Positions 33,634 to 45,114 of a stretch of 64,000 bases of DNA are shown here, in pieces. Below the pieces are notes generated by a model, which had not been told where the DNA came from, ran no database searches, and saw nothing but the letters and a program-made list of their open reading frames with translations. The stretch is from Dipteris shenzhenensis (Eukaryota > Polypodiophyta > Polypodiopsida > Gleicheniales): NCBI GenBank assembly GCA_047967505.1, contig CM106541.1; one strand, given 5' to 3'. The stretch's first letter is position 1. Each line of letters starts with the position of its first letter. The translations under genes and the position numbers were made by a program.

Positions 33634-34847
33634 ATGGCTTCAGCTTCGGATGTTTGTACATATCCTCGAAAACAAGGACCCGCAGATGCCAAGCGCCGTC
33701 CTTCAAAGCCTGCATCACAAGATGATGAACTTACTATGGAAGCTGAATACGTGTTTGATACACTCAAGGATGACTTTCAGCAGTCACGATAGGAATGGGG
33801 CAAATCAGTTCCAGAGATCACATACAAATTGAAATTGCCATACCTCGTGAATCCTCTCAGGAAGCTATCTCAAACTGCGGTAATAATTTTCTTTCCAGGA
33901 AGAATCCCAGCAGCCACTAATGTTGCACAGTGGATTAAGTCCATCCTTGGAGGATGCTTTGTAGAGGAAGTATATTTTGCATCTAGAGGCTTTTATGAGG
34001 TGCATTTATCAGATGCTTTGTGCAAGCAGAGGCTACTTGAACTTTCTCCCCTCTTTTACGGGAAGCAGATGGTACATGCTATGCCCTGGTCCCCAAACAA
34101 GGATTATCAAAGTCTTATACGACATCATTGTCTTGTATGGGTTGAGGTTGTTAGCTTCCCGGATTATATGCATGAAGAATTGCCTGGCATGGCTGCTTCC
34201 TTGGGACAGGTCATTTGCCCTCCACGCCCTATGGGAAACCGTAACAGGTTCTGCATTCTCTAGGACACTGATACACCTACCCCTCCTTCTATTGCAGTGG
34301 AAGTTGAGGGAGTGCAATTGGGAAAAAAGTATTTTGAATTGAAATGGGGTGTGTTTGCAGGAGCTTGTTTTGCTTGCCATAAGTTTGGGCATCTAACCTC
34401 TGAATGCCCCCAATGGTTCTGCATCAGCCCCCTCCCAATGCCTTGCCGCCCCAGACACGGGAAAAGAATGAGAATTTGCAAGCTAAGACAGCAAATAGAA
34501 ATGGAGCAAAGAATGCCAAACCAATTAATCAGGTGCAATCACTTGCTGGAAAAGGAAAAGATAAAGAAAAAGAGAAGATGAAGGAATCTATGGAAACTGA
34601 TCGGGATGGTTTTCAACAGCCTAAGAAGGTAGTTGTATTGAAGCAACGCCCCTTTCAATCTCGTCAATGGGATGCTTCTTCTCCCTCACCAGGACAGGCT
34701 TCTACTTCAGCTCCTCTCCTTCAAAATTGGGTGGGGGTTTTGAAGAAGGGCATCCCCATATGTGATTCTGAAGAAGGGGAGAATGCTATTTCTTTCATGG
34801 ATCATGAGGGAATGCAGCCCATGCAGGCAGAGGCTTTGCCTCTCTGA
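33634..34847 (+). pseudogene. LINE D ORF1
   Basis: ATG 33634 (MASASDVCTYPRK). Same domains as LINE B ORF1, with an intact knuckle CFACHKFGHLTSEC near 34370-34410. Broken by TAG at 33789 (CAG in B), by TAG at 34261 (TGG in B) and by a 2-base insertion near 34410 that moves the C-terminus to another frame, ending at TGA 34845-34847 (QAEALPL). Confidence 0.85.
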
Positions 34848-34889
34848 CATCTTGTTCTATCCTTATACTTTACTGTATATACCTCTTTC

Positions 34890-37800
34890 ATGCATCAAAC
34901 ACTTAAGTGCTTTACATACAATGTACAGAGCCTCTGCAATGTCTCAAAGTGGAGGCTTTTATGGAATTATGTACATAAAATGCAGCCAGATATTGTTTGT
35001 TTGCAAGAGCATAATCAACACTCTAAATTCTTGAGTTTGCATCAGTCTATGCCTCCCAGACCTCTGCCATGAGGGCTTCTTTATGGGATTCTTTAAGAAA
35101 ATATCCATGGAGATCTAATGCATTCATCTGTGGAGATTTTAATAATTCCCCTCTGCAAAGAGACAACACCACCTCAAGATCTCATATGCTATCATTGAAA
35201 AGGCAGAAATGGGATAGCATGCTTCTTTCTGTGCAAGCTGAAGATTTATGGCTGCTCCTCCAAGGGTCAGTGCCCGGCTATACTTTTCATCACAATGCAC
35301 TTACTACATACTGGGCAAGGCTTGACATATGGTATTTGTTCTACCCACAACAATATGCAGAGTTTAGCCCTCATCTCCTCGTAGATTTCTCATTGGGCTT
35401 GTCATCATGCCCCATTATGGATGAATCTGCACCTTGGTATGCGACTGGATGATTTGCCACCCCTTTCCAGTAGATTATTACATGTTAATCAGGCTTATTT
35501 CCGACATCGCTATTTTCAGCAAATGATCAGACTAGCGATTCATCCCTTACCTTTGCATGCCCAGGAGGACATGGATTATGCTTGGGACAGCCTTGTCTCT
35601 CGTATACAAAATGTCATTAGGGAGTATGGAAACTGGCATATGACTAAATGGAGGAATGAGGTTAAATGGGCGAAAAGGACAGCACAACAATTGACTGAAT
35701 TTTCACATTTGAGGCCTCTCTGAATCAGAAAATGATTCCCTTTCACATGCTCGGATTGCTAATGATCAGAGGAAATCGCACAAATGGCAGATTAGAGCAA
35801 GAATGAAGCCCCTCATGGATAAGGGCTGCTCATCAAAAGCCTTTTTCCAGGGCCTGCATGCGACTCGAAAGAAAAACTCATGTCTAAGGGTAAGGAAGCT
35901 AGATGGCTCTTGGACGCACTCTTTCTCTGATCTCCAAGATGAATGCCAAAGAAACAAAGACAACAAGAGGAATAAGAAGGAGAACGGGAATAAGAAGAGA
36001 GAAAGAAGATCTGTAAGATCTTTGTTATAGGTAGGAAACTGTTCTCTGCTCCTGGTTCCCCATCAAATCAAATGACTGATGCGAGGACTGAATTCCTCCA
36101 ATATGTATCTGAAATAGTGGAAATGGATGATGCTCTTACCCTGGAGAGACCTTTTACTGATACAGAACTTGATAATGCATTGTTCCACCTTAGCAAATAC
36201 AAGTCCCCTGGCCGGGATGGCCTTACGGTGGAATTTTATATTTCTTTTTGGGATGATTTGAAAGATATCCTCTTGCAAATGATCAATGTTGCCTAGCAAG
36301 AAAATCAGTTACTGCACTCTTGGAAGCATGGCATAGTCAAACTTGTGCCCAAAAAACATCTGTGTGACCATATGTCAGATTGGAGGCCTATTACTTTGAT
36401 GCCTGTACTTTACAAACTCATTGCCAAAATGATTGTGTATAGGCTTCACGGGATACTGAATGCGGGCCTTCATCCTCATTGGTATGGGTTTGTGCCACAA
36501 AGACAAATCCATGACAATATCTCCAATGTATTGACTACAATTGAATATGCCAAGTACTCGCATCAAGATGTGCTCATATTGCAGCTAGATATTGCTAAGG
36601 CATTTGACACTGTTTAGTGGGATTTTATCTCTCAAATCATGACAAAGTTGAGCTTTGTTCCAAAGATAGCAAATGCACTTTACTGGCTTTATTCTGGCTC
36701 TACTTCTCAGTGCATTCTTGGGGGTCATCTATCTCGGTCATGGACATTGGGGAGATCAGTTAGACAGGCTGCCCTCTTAGTGCTCTCTTCTATGCCATTG
36801 CGACCCATCCCCTCTTAATGTATCTTGATCATCTTACAAACACAGGACAGATGACTGGTCTTAAAATCCCTGGGGCTGCATCTTTTTTGGCACAAGCATA
36901 TGCTGATGATTCCTTCTTTATGCCACAGAATTCTCCCCGGTAAGTTCACATGCTTATGACCACTCTATCATTGTATGGACTGGCAGTGGGATTACATGTC
37001 AATTTTGACAAATCCAAATTGCTTCCCCTGAAACAATGTGACTGGCATTCTATTCTTTGGCCAGGTCAGGTGGTGCATTCCAAAGATGTAGTCAGACATT
37101 TGGGATATCCTATAGGATGGCATATCACCAAGAAGCAACAATTAAAATGGATCTTCCAAAGACTTCAACATAAATTGGAATACTGGAAAATTTCTACTTG
37201 GCCACTTCATGTCAGGCTCAGAATAGTACAGTCAATTGTAATGTCCTATGTTCAGTTCTTTTTGCCTTTGCTACATTGGTCATCCAGAGATATTTCAGCC
37301 TTTATGTCTCAAGCTATGGAGATGTTATGGAGGACATAAACTGCTGTGAAAGCATTGAGACTGATGAAGATGGAAATGGTGTGCTCTCCTAGGATGCATG
37401 GTGGACTTAATGTTCTCAATATAAGATATCATGTACTTGCAAGGAAGGCGACTATGCTCCATACTTTTTTCTGCCAACAATAGCCATGGACTTGTATGAT
37501 AGCATCCATGTGTGTCAACATGAGGACTTCTGCTTATGGTCATTGGACTACAGATCATTGGGAAGTTGTCATTGGGAGATTTGCAGGGGAGATACCTGGC
37601 TGTCCTTTCTCTACTGCTCTGATACTTGACTGGAAACAAGTACTTTCTAAGGTCAAATGGGCTCCTGACAATTGCTCGGGGACAAACTCAATGAGGAAAG
37701 AAAGTATTCATTGGAGTGCCATCTTTGAGATTCCACTAGCTTTACAGGAACCTGTTCGGGCATACAATCTCATGAAATTGGGAATTAGATATATACATGA

Positions 37801-38647
37801 TGTAGTAGATAATCAGGGCTATGTCTTATCTTTTCCTCAGGCCACTGCTTCCTATGCATTGGGAATGCACCATAGATTGATATGGAAGAAAATTGCTGAT
37901 TTGTTACATCCTTTTCTACCTGTTCCCCCTGTGGCTGACACAGACCGGCTTATGTATTGGCAATTGCAACCTTCTACTACATGCTCTCTTCCTGTTCCTC
38001 TACCTGCCTTGACCTCCATCAAAGCCTACAGGCTTCTTCAGCCTGCTCCATGGATTCAGCAATATGCTAATACTCTGTGGCATATCAGGAAGCCCCTCTC
38101 ATGGTGGTGGAAGAATCTCCAGATCTTATGTAAGTGTAAAATGCCTTTGAAACAAAGACTTTTTCTCTGGATATGCATGACAGGCACATTGTCAGTGGGA
38201 GTCACACTTGCCAAACGTCGCATTGCACCATCCACATGTTTACGATGTCAGGCTCCTTCAGAGACTGTCCCTCATTTGCTTTGGCACTGCCAGTGTTCTA
38301 GAAACCTCCTTGGAAGAATTTCAGATCATCTTTGACTCCGTTTCCCGAGTCACAAATTTGGGAAACATTTCTGGATGTTTGGCAGATTTATGAGGTCTTT
38401 GTCTCAATACTCACTATTTCTCTCTTGGGTGAGATATTGGGCTCTTTCGACAATCTGGAGTGAGCATCATTTGGCATACTTGGGTCGGCAGATTCACAAG
38501 TTATATGAATCTTCCCGAGCCTCATTGCGGCAATCCTTATATGATGCCTGCCATGAGGGTGATATAGATGCTTCTTGCATAGAGCTTTTCTTTTTATGTT
38601 TCTCATCTTTGGGATACTCTCTATTTTGGAGACTTCCCATCTTGTAA
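34890..38647 (+). pseudogene. LINE D ORF2 (APE-RT-zinc knuckle)
   Basis: Start MHQTLKCFTYNVQS. APE is partly deleted but keeps AFICGDFNN. RT follows: a SPGRDGLTVEFY block, WRPITLMPVLYKLIAKM, motif A LQLDIAKAFDTV, motif B damaged by a base loss (near 36770), motif C AYADDSFF. The C-terminal knuckle is CLRCQAPSETVPHLLWHC. Stops include TAG 36616-36618 and TAG near 36295. Not functional. Confidence 0.87.
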
Positions 38648-39324
38648 ATTTATGAGCATATAAATACAGCACTGGATATTACCAAAAAAAAAGTGTGTGT
38701 GTTGTCAAAGCAACAGAGAGTGAGAGAGAGAGTGAGAGGAGACAGCCTTCCAGAACAGCTCTAGAGCCTCCCGCAACCAGCCCGTGAGCCTCAGCTCCCT
38801 GTTGCGCTGCATCAGAGCCCAAAAACCAGTGTTTTGGAGCAGTTATTACCTTCCGTTCAGCCCGCCAGAGTCCCGTACAGATTCCGTACAGGTGTACGGC
38901 CTGTACGGACAGTTCCGCCTGCTGCAGTTTGCTGCTCCCAATTCATCTCCGGTTCCTCGATCATTTCCACACAGGGATTTGCTTGCGGACTACATCTACG
39001 CATTGATTTTGAAGGCTTTTGCTCCCGTTTCTCTCCTCTTGAGTCTTTGGGTCTGGTGCACCTTTCCCATCGCCAAAATCTTCCCTTTTCCTCTGAAATA
39101 TAGTTCATCTGGGTTTTTTTACTGGTTTCTTCTCTCTTTTTCCTCTACAAAACTGTTTTTATCTTCTCTAGACCTCCACATCCCTCTTTCCCTTCTTTCT
39201 CCTTACAAATATACTCTTTTCCTCTTCTCTATGGGCTTCCTGTGGGCTTTTTTTGGGACTGGTTTTTTTCCTCCACTATCACTTTACAGGTACCTCCTTT
39301 CTCGGTTCCACTTTTTACAAAGCT

Positions 39325-40542
39325 ATGGCTGAATATTCCTATGAAAAAACTTTTCAAAAGGAGCGTTCGGTTCACTGCAAGAAGCAAAAGCAGGCCGAGG
39401 GTCAGCATGACCCGGTACATGATACTCTTGAGGCCCAACTGGTCTATGATGTCATGCACAAGGAAAGAGTGGAAAGACTCGGTTCCATCGGTTGGCCTCA
39501 TGGTTGAAGTAGATGAAATTGTGGATCCAGTCAGAGAATATGCTAAAAATGCAGTCATTTTATTTTTTCCAGGCCGGATGCCACCTGCTGCAGAGATAGG
39601 CAACTGGTTGACTCGCACACTGGCTGGCTCATTTGTTCGCAAAGTACACTACGCAGCCAGGGGTTTTTTTGAGGTTATTATGGTGGATGAGATACACAGT
39701 CAAATGCTTTTGGAACATTCGCCCCTCTTTTTTGAGCAGCAAATGGTGCATGTATTGCCATGGTCTCCCACAAGGGATTTTCAGGCTTTAATCCGACACA
39801 GATGTCCGGTCTGGGTTGAAGTTGTAGACTTCTCACAATGCATGGCCTCACTCTTGCCTAAAATTGCAGCATCTTTAGGCAAAGTGGTCTGCCCACCACG
39901 GCCTAATGGCAACTCGAATCGATTTTGCATTCTCTGGGATACTGATAATCCCACACCAGACTCTTATTCAGTCACGGTGAATTATGTAGACATGGGAAGT
40001 GCTTTTTATAAACTGAAATGGGGATTATTTGCAGGGGCTTGTTTTGACTGCGAAAAATTTGGACACATGGCTTCACAGTGTCCAATGAATCAGCATAAAA
40101 TGCCTCCTGCTACTTTGCCGATTCAATTGCCTACTAAAATGCTCCTACCTCCATTGCAAATAAAAACAAAGGTAGTAGACCGTTTTCTCGAATTCACGAT
40201 AAAGGCAAAGCTCCAGTGGTTTCAAATGGGAATGTTTCTTCACATTCACCTCCTGCTATTCAACCCTCGACAAAAGGACAGAAACCTCCAACTGATGGAT
40301 GGCAAAGTCCAAGAAAAGTTATTTCTGCTCGAAGACTTCCACCCCCTTGCACTTGGAATGGTGCGTCTTCTAGTGGAAACACCCCAGAGGTCAATACAGG
40401 AATTGGGATCACATGGGCTGCAGTGACAGCTAGCAGAACACTCTTCCCTGAAGAAGAGGTTGCTGCTTTGCTGTCTACTCCTCAGGTGGATACTTCTTCT
40501 CAGGGGAGAGGCCTTGACCCTGAGATAGAAATGCAGGGCTGA
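39325..40542 (+). pseudogene. LINE E ORF1
   Basis: ATG 39325 (MAEYSYEKTFQKERS). A frame change near 39490 leads into the DUF4283-like domain (VILFFPGRMPPAAEIGNWLT, GFFEVIMVDE, VLPWSPTRDFQ) and an intact CCHC knuckle CFDCEKFGHMASQC. A second change near 40190 returns to the first frame, which ends DPEIEMQG at TGA 40540-40542. Confidence 0.83.
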
Positions 40543-40598
40543 CATCATGAAGTTTGTTGTTGTACATAGTTGTTATATTCCTATAAATATCTGTAAAT

Positions 40599-43500
40599 AT
40601 GACCGCTCATATCAAATGTTTTACACTCAATGTCCAGGGGATGTGTGACAGTAGGAAATGGAAATCTGTGTGGCTGTATATCAATAGATTTCAGCCTGAC
40701 ATAGTGGCATTACAAGAACACAACCAACATGTCTATGCAGGAAAGACAGGACACTACTGTGGCTATGATATTTTCTATGCTGGGGAGCACTCTTTCTCAG
40801 GGGTAGTCCTTCTGATCAAACATGAGCTTCAACCAGTTATTGCTTTAAATGACAACAAAGGCAGATGGCTTGTTCTTCAATGCATCATTCGAGGAGAGGT
40901 GTTTGAATTTGCTTCTGTTTATGCACCTCAATCCTCTAGAGAAAGAACTACAATTTGGGATGCTATGCAACAATATCCATGGAGATATCATGCCTTTATA
41001 TGTGGGGATTTCAATAATGCTCCACAACAGGGTGACAATACCTCTCGACATACTCATATGTTAACCCCTGAAAGGCATGCATGGTCTCAATTACTGATGC
41101 ATCTGGATTTGGTTGACCTTTGGAAGGAATTGCAGCCTTTGTCACCTGGATACACCTTCCAACATAATGCCCTTTCTTCTTATCAGGCACGTCTGGATCG
41201 ATGGTATAGTGTAGCTCTGCAACAAAATGGTGATTTTACATGCAAAATGTGGATTGACTATGCCTTTGTGTATTCAGATCATGTACCTCTATGGTTGTGG
41301 TTATCCTTTCATGCTATGCCAGATGATAGATTGCCACAAAGGCGACATCTAATCGTGAACAATAGCTATTTGCAACATGCTGCTTTCAAGGCCATGGTTA
41401 CTGAAGCATCTCATTCTCTGTCTTCTCGCAGCCATATTCATATTGATGATGCCTGGGATTCTTTTGTTTCCAAAATGCAAGTTGTGATTAGACGTTATGG
41501 CAAGCCTTACATGAAGACTCTGAGGGAAACTATTGCTCAGGCCAAATTCACTTGTCAGGACCTCACTGAACTTAGCCATCTTCGTTCGTTGTCCCTGCAT
41601 GAGCAAACAACACTACGCCAGGCTAGACATTGTCTTAAACTCAATGATCACAGGAAACTCGCTAAATGGGAGACTAGAGCAAGACAAAGAGCCTTTACAG
41701 ATAAAGGCTGCTCTTCCAAACAATTTTTCAAAAGCTTGCATCAGAGGAGATTAAAAACAGAAATTTGCAGGGTGCTTATGCCTGATGGATCATGGACCAC
41801 CTCACGGTCACAGCTTGCTTCTGTTTGTGTGCATCATTTCTCTCAGCAGTTTGGTTCTGCAGTTCCTCCCTCACAACAGGTTTTGGTTGCACGAAATTTA
41901 CTGTTACAGCATGTTTCTCCTATTATTTCCACTACTCAAGCTTTGGAATTGGAGGAACCTTTTACTGAGAGGGAATTGTCAGATGCAATCAAATCCTGTG
42001 GCAGATGGAAATCTCTAGGATGGGATGGTCCTGCAGTCGAGTTTTTTCTAGAATATTGGCCTCTTTTGAAGCATACATTGCTACATATGGTGAATGCTGC
42101 ATGGCAAAATCAGAAAATGCCATACGCATGGAAGAGAGGTCTTGTTAAACTTCTTCCAAAAAAACAAATTTGTGAATCTTTGGCAGACTGGAGACCTATC
42201 ACCCTTATGCAAGTCATTTACAAAGTCACTACCAAAATGATTGTCGATTGGCTAAAGGGATTTTTACATGATGGGTTGCATCCTGCCCAATATGGCTTTG
42301 TCCCGCATAGGCATATCACAGATAACATTGCTAATGCCTATGAATATGCCAAATACACGCAGCAGGATGTTTTGTTATTGCAAGTTGATATTGCCAAAGC
42401 CTTTGATACTGTTAAGTGGGATTTTATTTCATCGACTATGCAGGCATTGGGATTTAGCACAAAAATGCAGCAAGTTATCACTTGGCTATATCAAGATAGT
42501 AAAGCTGCCTACATACTTTCAGGGGATATTTCTACATCCTGGACTCTTGGTTGTTCTGTTAGGCAAGGATGTCCCCTAAGTGCTTTACTTTTTGCCATAG
42601 CCACTCATCCAATGCTTCAATATCTGGACCACCTTTTGGACACTGACCAGTTGCACGGTTTGGAGATTCCTGGCAGTCATAGCATGATTGCTCAAGCATA
42701 TGCTGATGATTCATTCTTTACCCCCAAAAATACTCGGAGTGATCTGTCCATGATTATGCAGGCTCTTTCTACATATGGATTGGCTGCTGGTCTTCGGGTC
42801 AATTTTCAGAAATCAAAATTGTTGCCGTTGCATGCTCAGGAATGGCACAGTCTTTTGTGGCCTGGGGAAATTGTCCCCACTTCTCAATTGATTCGACATC
42901 TTGGCTATCCTCTAGGTTGGGGACTCACCCGTTCCCAACAAATTGATTGGGTGCTAACAAAGTTGAGGACAAAACTTGAATATTGGAAGCTTGCAACTTG
43001 GCCATTACATGTTCGTTTGTGAATCACACAATCCATTTTGATAGCATACATACAATTTTATCTGCCTCTCATTATGTTCACTAAGGCAGATCTGGTTTCC
43101 TTCATGTCAGCTATCATGGAAATTTTCTAGTGTTCAAAAAATGGCAAGAAAAGTCTCAGATTACTCTCTATGCATTGTCTCTGTTCTCCAAAGATGCACG
43201 GGGGTCTGAACATTCTCAATATTCAAATGCATTTACTTGCTCACAGAGGGCAAATGATGTTGCAGTTTATGCAAGGAGATCAGCCGTGGGGTTTCATGAT
43301 CCGCTCTCTCTTATTACATATTCATACTTCTGCCTTTGGGCATTGGCAGCCTACTCAGTGGGATTTTCTATTTGGCTCTATCCAAGGCAAGATCAGAGGC
43401 TGCCCTTTTGTCTCTCGCCTGCTTCTTGATTGGAAACATATTTTATCCCGCTTGGAATGGCATGGCCGAGATTCTCTGTCGGGAAATTCTTTGAGGGCTG

Positions 43501-44340
43501 AGAATATTTATTGGTCTAAAGTATTCCATCCTTCTTTGGCCATACAAGAACCTAGACGTTCTTATTTTCTCTCCTTCAAAGGCATTTCATCTGTGGCGGA
43601 TGTACTTCAGTATGATGGCACACTTTTATCCTTTTCTATGGTTGCTAGCAAATACGGTTTGGGAGCTCATTATCATCCTTTATGGCATAGGATTTCAGCA
43701 ATGCTTCAACCGTTCTTGCCGGTACCTCATTTGGAACTTTATAATAGGCTTGAGGATTGGATTTTACACTCTTCTTCCTATTCAGCCCGCCGTCCCTTGA
43801 AGCTCTCACATATCACAGTGTCATCTCTGTATAAAGTGTTATTACTTCTGCCTTGGATTTCTGATAGAGCAAATATTGTTTGGCATATGGATCGCCCACT
43901 AAAGTGGTGGAGAAAACGGCTGCGTCTCCTTTGGCATTACAAAGTCCCTCTTCGGCAACAGCTTTTCCTTTGGCGAGTCCTGCTTGGCATTTTTCCATCT
44001 GGCCAGTTACTCGCACATAGACATATTGCTCCAGCTGTTTGTCACAGATGCCTGCACTCTACTGAATTTGTGCTTCACATCTTTTGGTTCTGTCCACATA
44101 CTTGTGACTTCATCTGACAGAGGCTTCGAGCGAGATTTCCTACTGTTACTTTTGGCAGGTTTTTCTGGTTGTTTGGTTTTCATCCAGCGAGACAGGGTTT
44201 TGACTTACTTTTTGTATGGGTATGCTACTAGGCACTATGGACTTTATGGATGGACAGAAATCATAGAGTCTTTGGTGATCCACTATTTTCATCTTTTGTT
44301 TTTTTCAAACGATCTCTGATGGAATCCAAGAAGCTCATCT
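40599..44340 (+). pseudogene. LINE E ORF2 (APE-RT-zinc knuckle), four stops
   Basis: The best-preserved ORF2 here: a single frame of about 1,245 codons from ATG 40599. Endonuclease residues are all present: NVQG, LQEHNQ, YAPQ, AFICGDFNN, and YSDHVPLWL. RT has WRPITLMQVIYKVTTKM, motif A LQVDIAKAFDTVKW, motif B RQGCPLSALLFAIATHP, and motif C AYADDSFF at about 42697. The C-terminal knuckle is CHRCLHSTEFVLHIFWFC. In-frame stops are TGA 43020, TAG 43128, TGA 44115 and TAG 44229; the TAGs sit where relatives have TGG. YADD instead of the FADD usual in plant L1 is notable. Confidence 0.88.
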
Positions 44341-44363
44341 TCCCAGTCAATACAAAAAAAAAG

Positions 44364-44999
44364 TTGGGGAAGGTCCCAACATTATCAAGGTAAAGAAAAT
44401 CAAAGCAGCAATAGTGAATGAATAGTTGGATGATGCTACTAGACACAATAACGAGCGTGATCTGGCTATCTAATGTAAGGGAAATGATTGTGTTTCAAGT
44501 TTTTAATAAATACTATTATTACAAGATTCATAAGTTCACAATTTTGAAGCCAAAGAAGTCTACAACTTGTTGTTGGAAAGCTCAACTAATGTCGTCACAC
44601 GATAGTCCAAATGCACGAAGAATCAGCACATGGAACAAATCCTTGAATGATCTAGACTATGAGGGATGATCTAGACTATGAGGAATGAATGTAATAAGAA
44701 ATGGTGATAATATTAAGCCCCTAAAGCAAAAGTGGGCAACAATTGACCATAGAAATCCCAGTATATTAACCAAAGTGTGAAACACAATTGAAGGTCTAGA
44801 GAAAGGACAAATATTATAGTCCAAGGCAGCTAGAAGATAATTGTCACATGAAAAAAGTGGGTAGTAAAGGCCAAGAAGACTCAAGGTGGCCTAGGAGGAG
44901 AAAAGGCTCATCTAATAGAAGAGGGAGGATATTCTCGAGTTTGAGGGAATGAAGTAGTGGTGATAGTATTAAGAAAGGATCTCTCTCCCTGTAATGTAT
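44364..44999. other. No gene seen
   Basis: AT-rich sequence between the 3' ends of two LINEs that point toward each other. Nothing recognised. Confidence 0.45.
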
Positions 45000-45114
45000 G
45001 TGTAGCATGTAGGCAAGGGGCTGGGATTGCAGGGCTTTTTGCTCCTCCACTTTGTTCATCGCTTGGGACTCCTTGACTTGGCTTCCGAGTGTCGCCGTAC
45101 AATGAAAGCTAGAT

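Larger units (their letters stand above)
33232..38692 (+). mobile_element. Family-1 LINE D, near full length, decayed
   Basis: Begins (GT)5 GAACGTCTG, with a CCGTAC-rich 5' UTR to 33633. ORF1 and most of ORF2 are present, and it ends with a 3' UTR and A9 at 38684-38692, then (GT)n. Compared with LINE E it lacks about 60 codons of the endonuclease (near 35028). It is the closest relative of LINE B in the window. Confidence 0.88.
38693..44350 (+). mobile_element. Family-1 LINE E, longest copy
   Basis: Begins (GT)5 then ttgtcaaagc, has a 5' region with a GTAC-rich stretch (38870-38915), ORF1 and ORF2. More divergent in sequence from B and D than they are from each other, so it is a subfamily. 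The 3' end is cut: the reading stops after FFKRSL, the usual QSLYDAL tail and 3' UTR are missing, and a short A run (44354-44363) follows without a GT tract. Confidence 0.85.

Noticed and set aside
28728-34392. Minus-strand open frames opposite ORF1 of LINEs B and D
   Set aside because: The plus strand carries recognisable DUF4283 and zinc-knuckle motifs; the opposite frames are shadows and have no family features.
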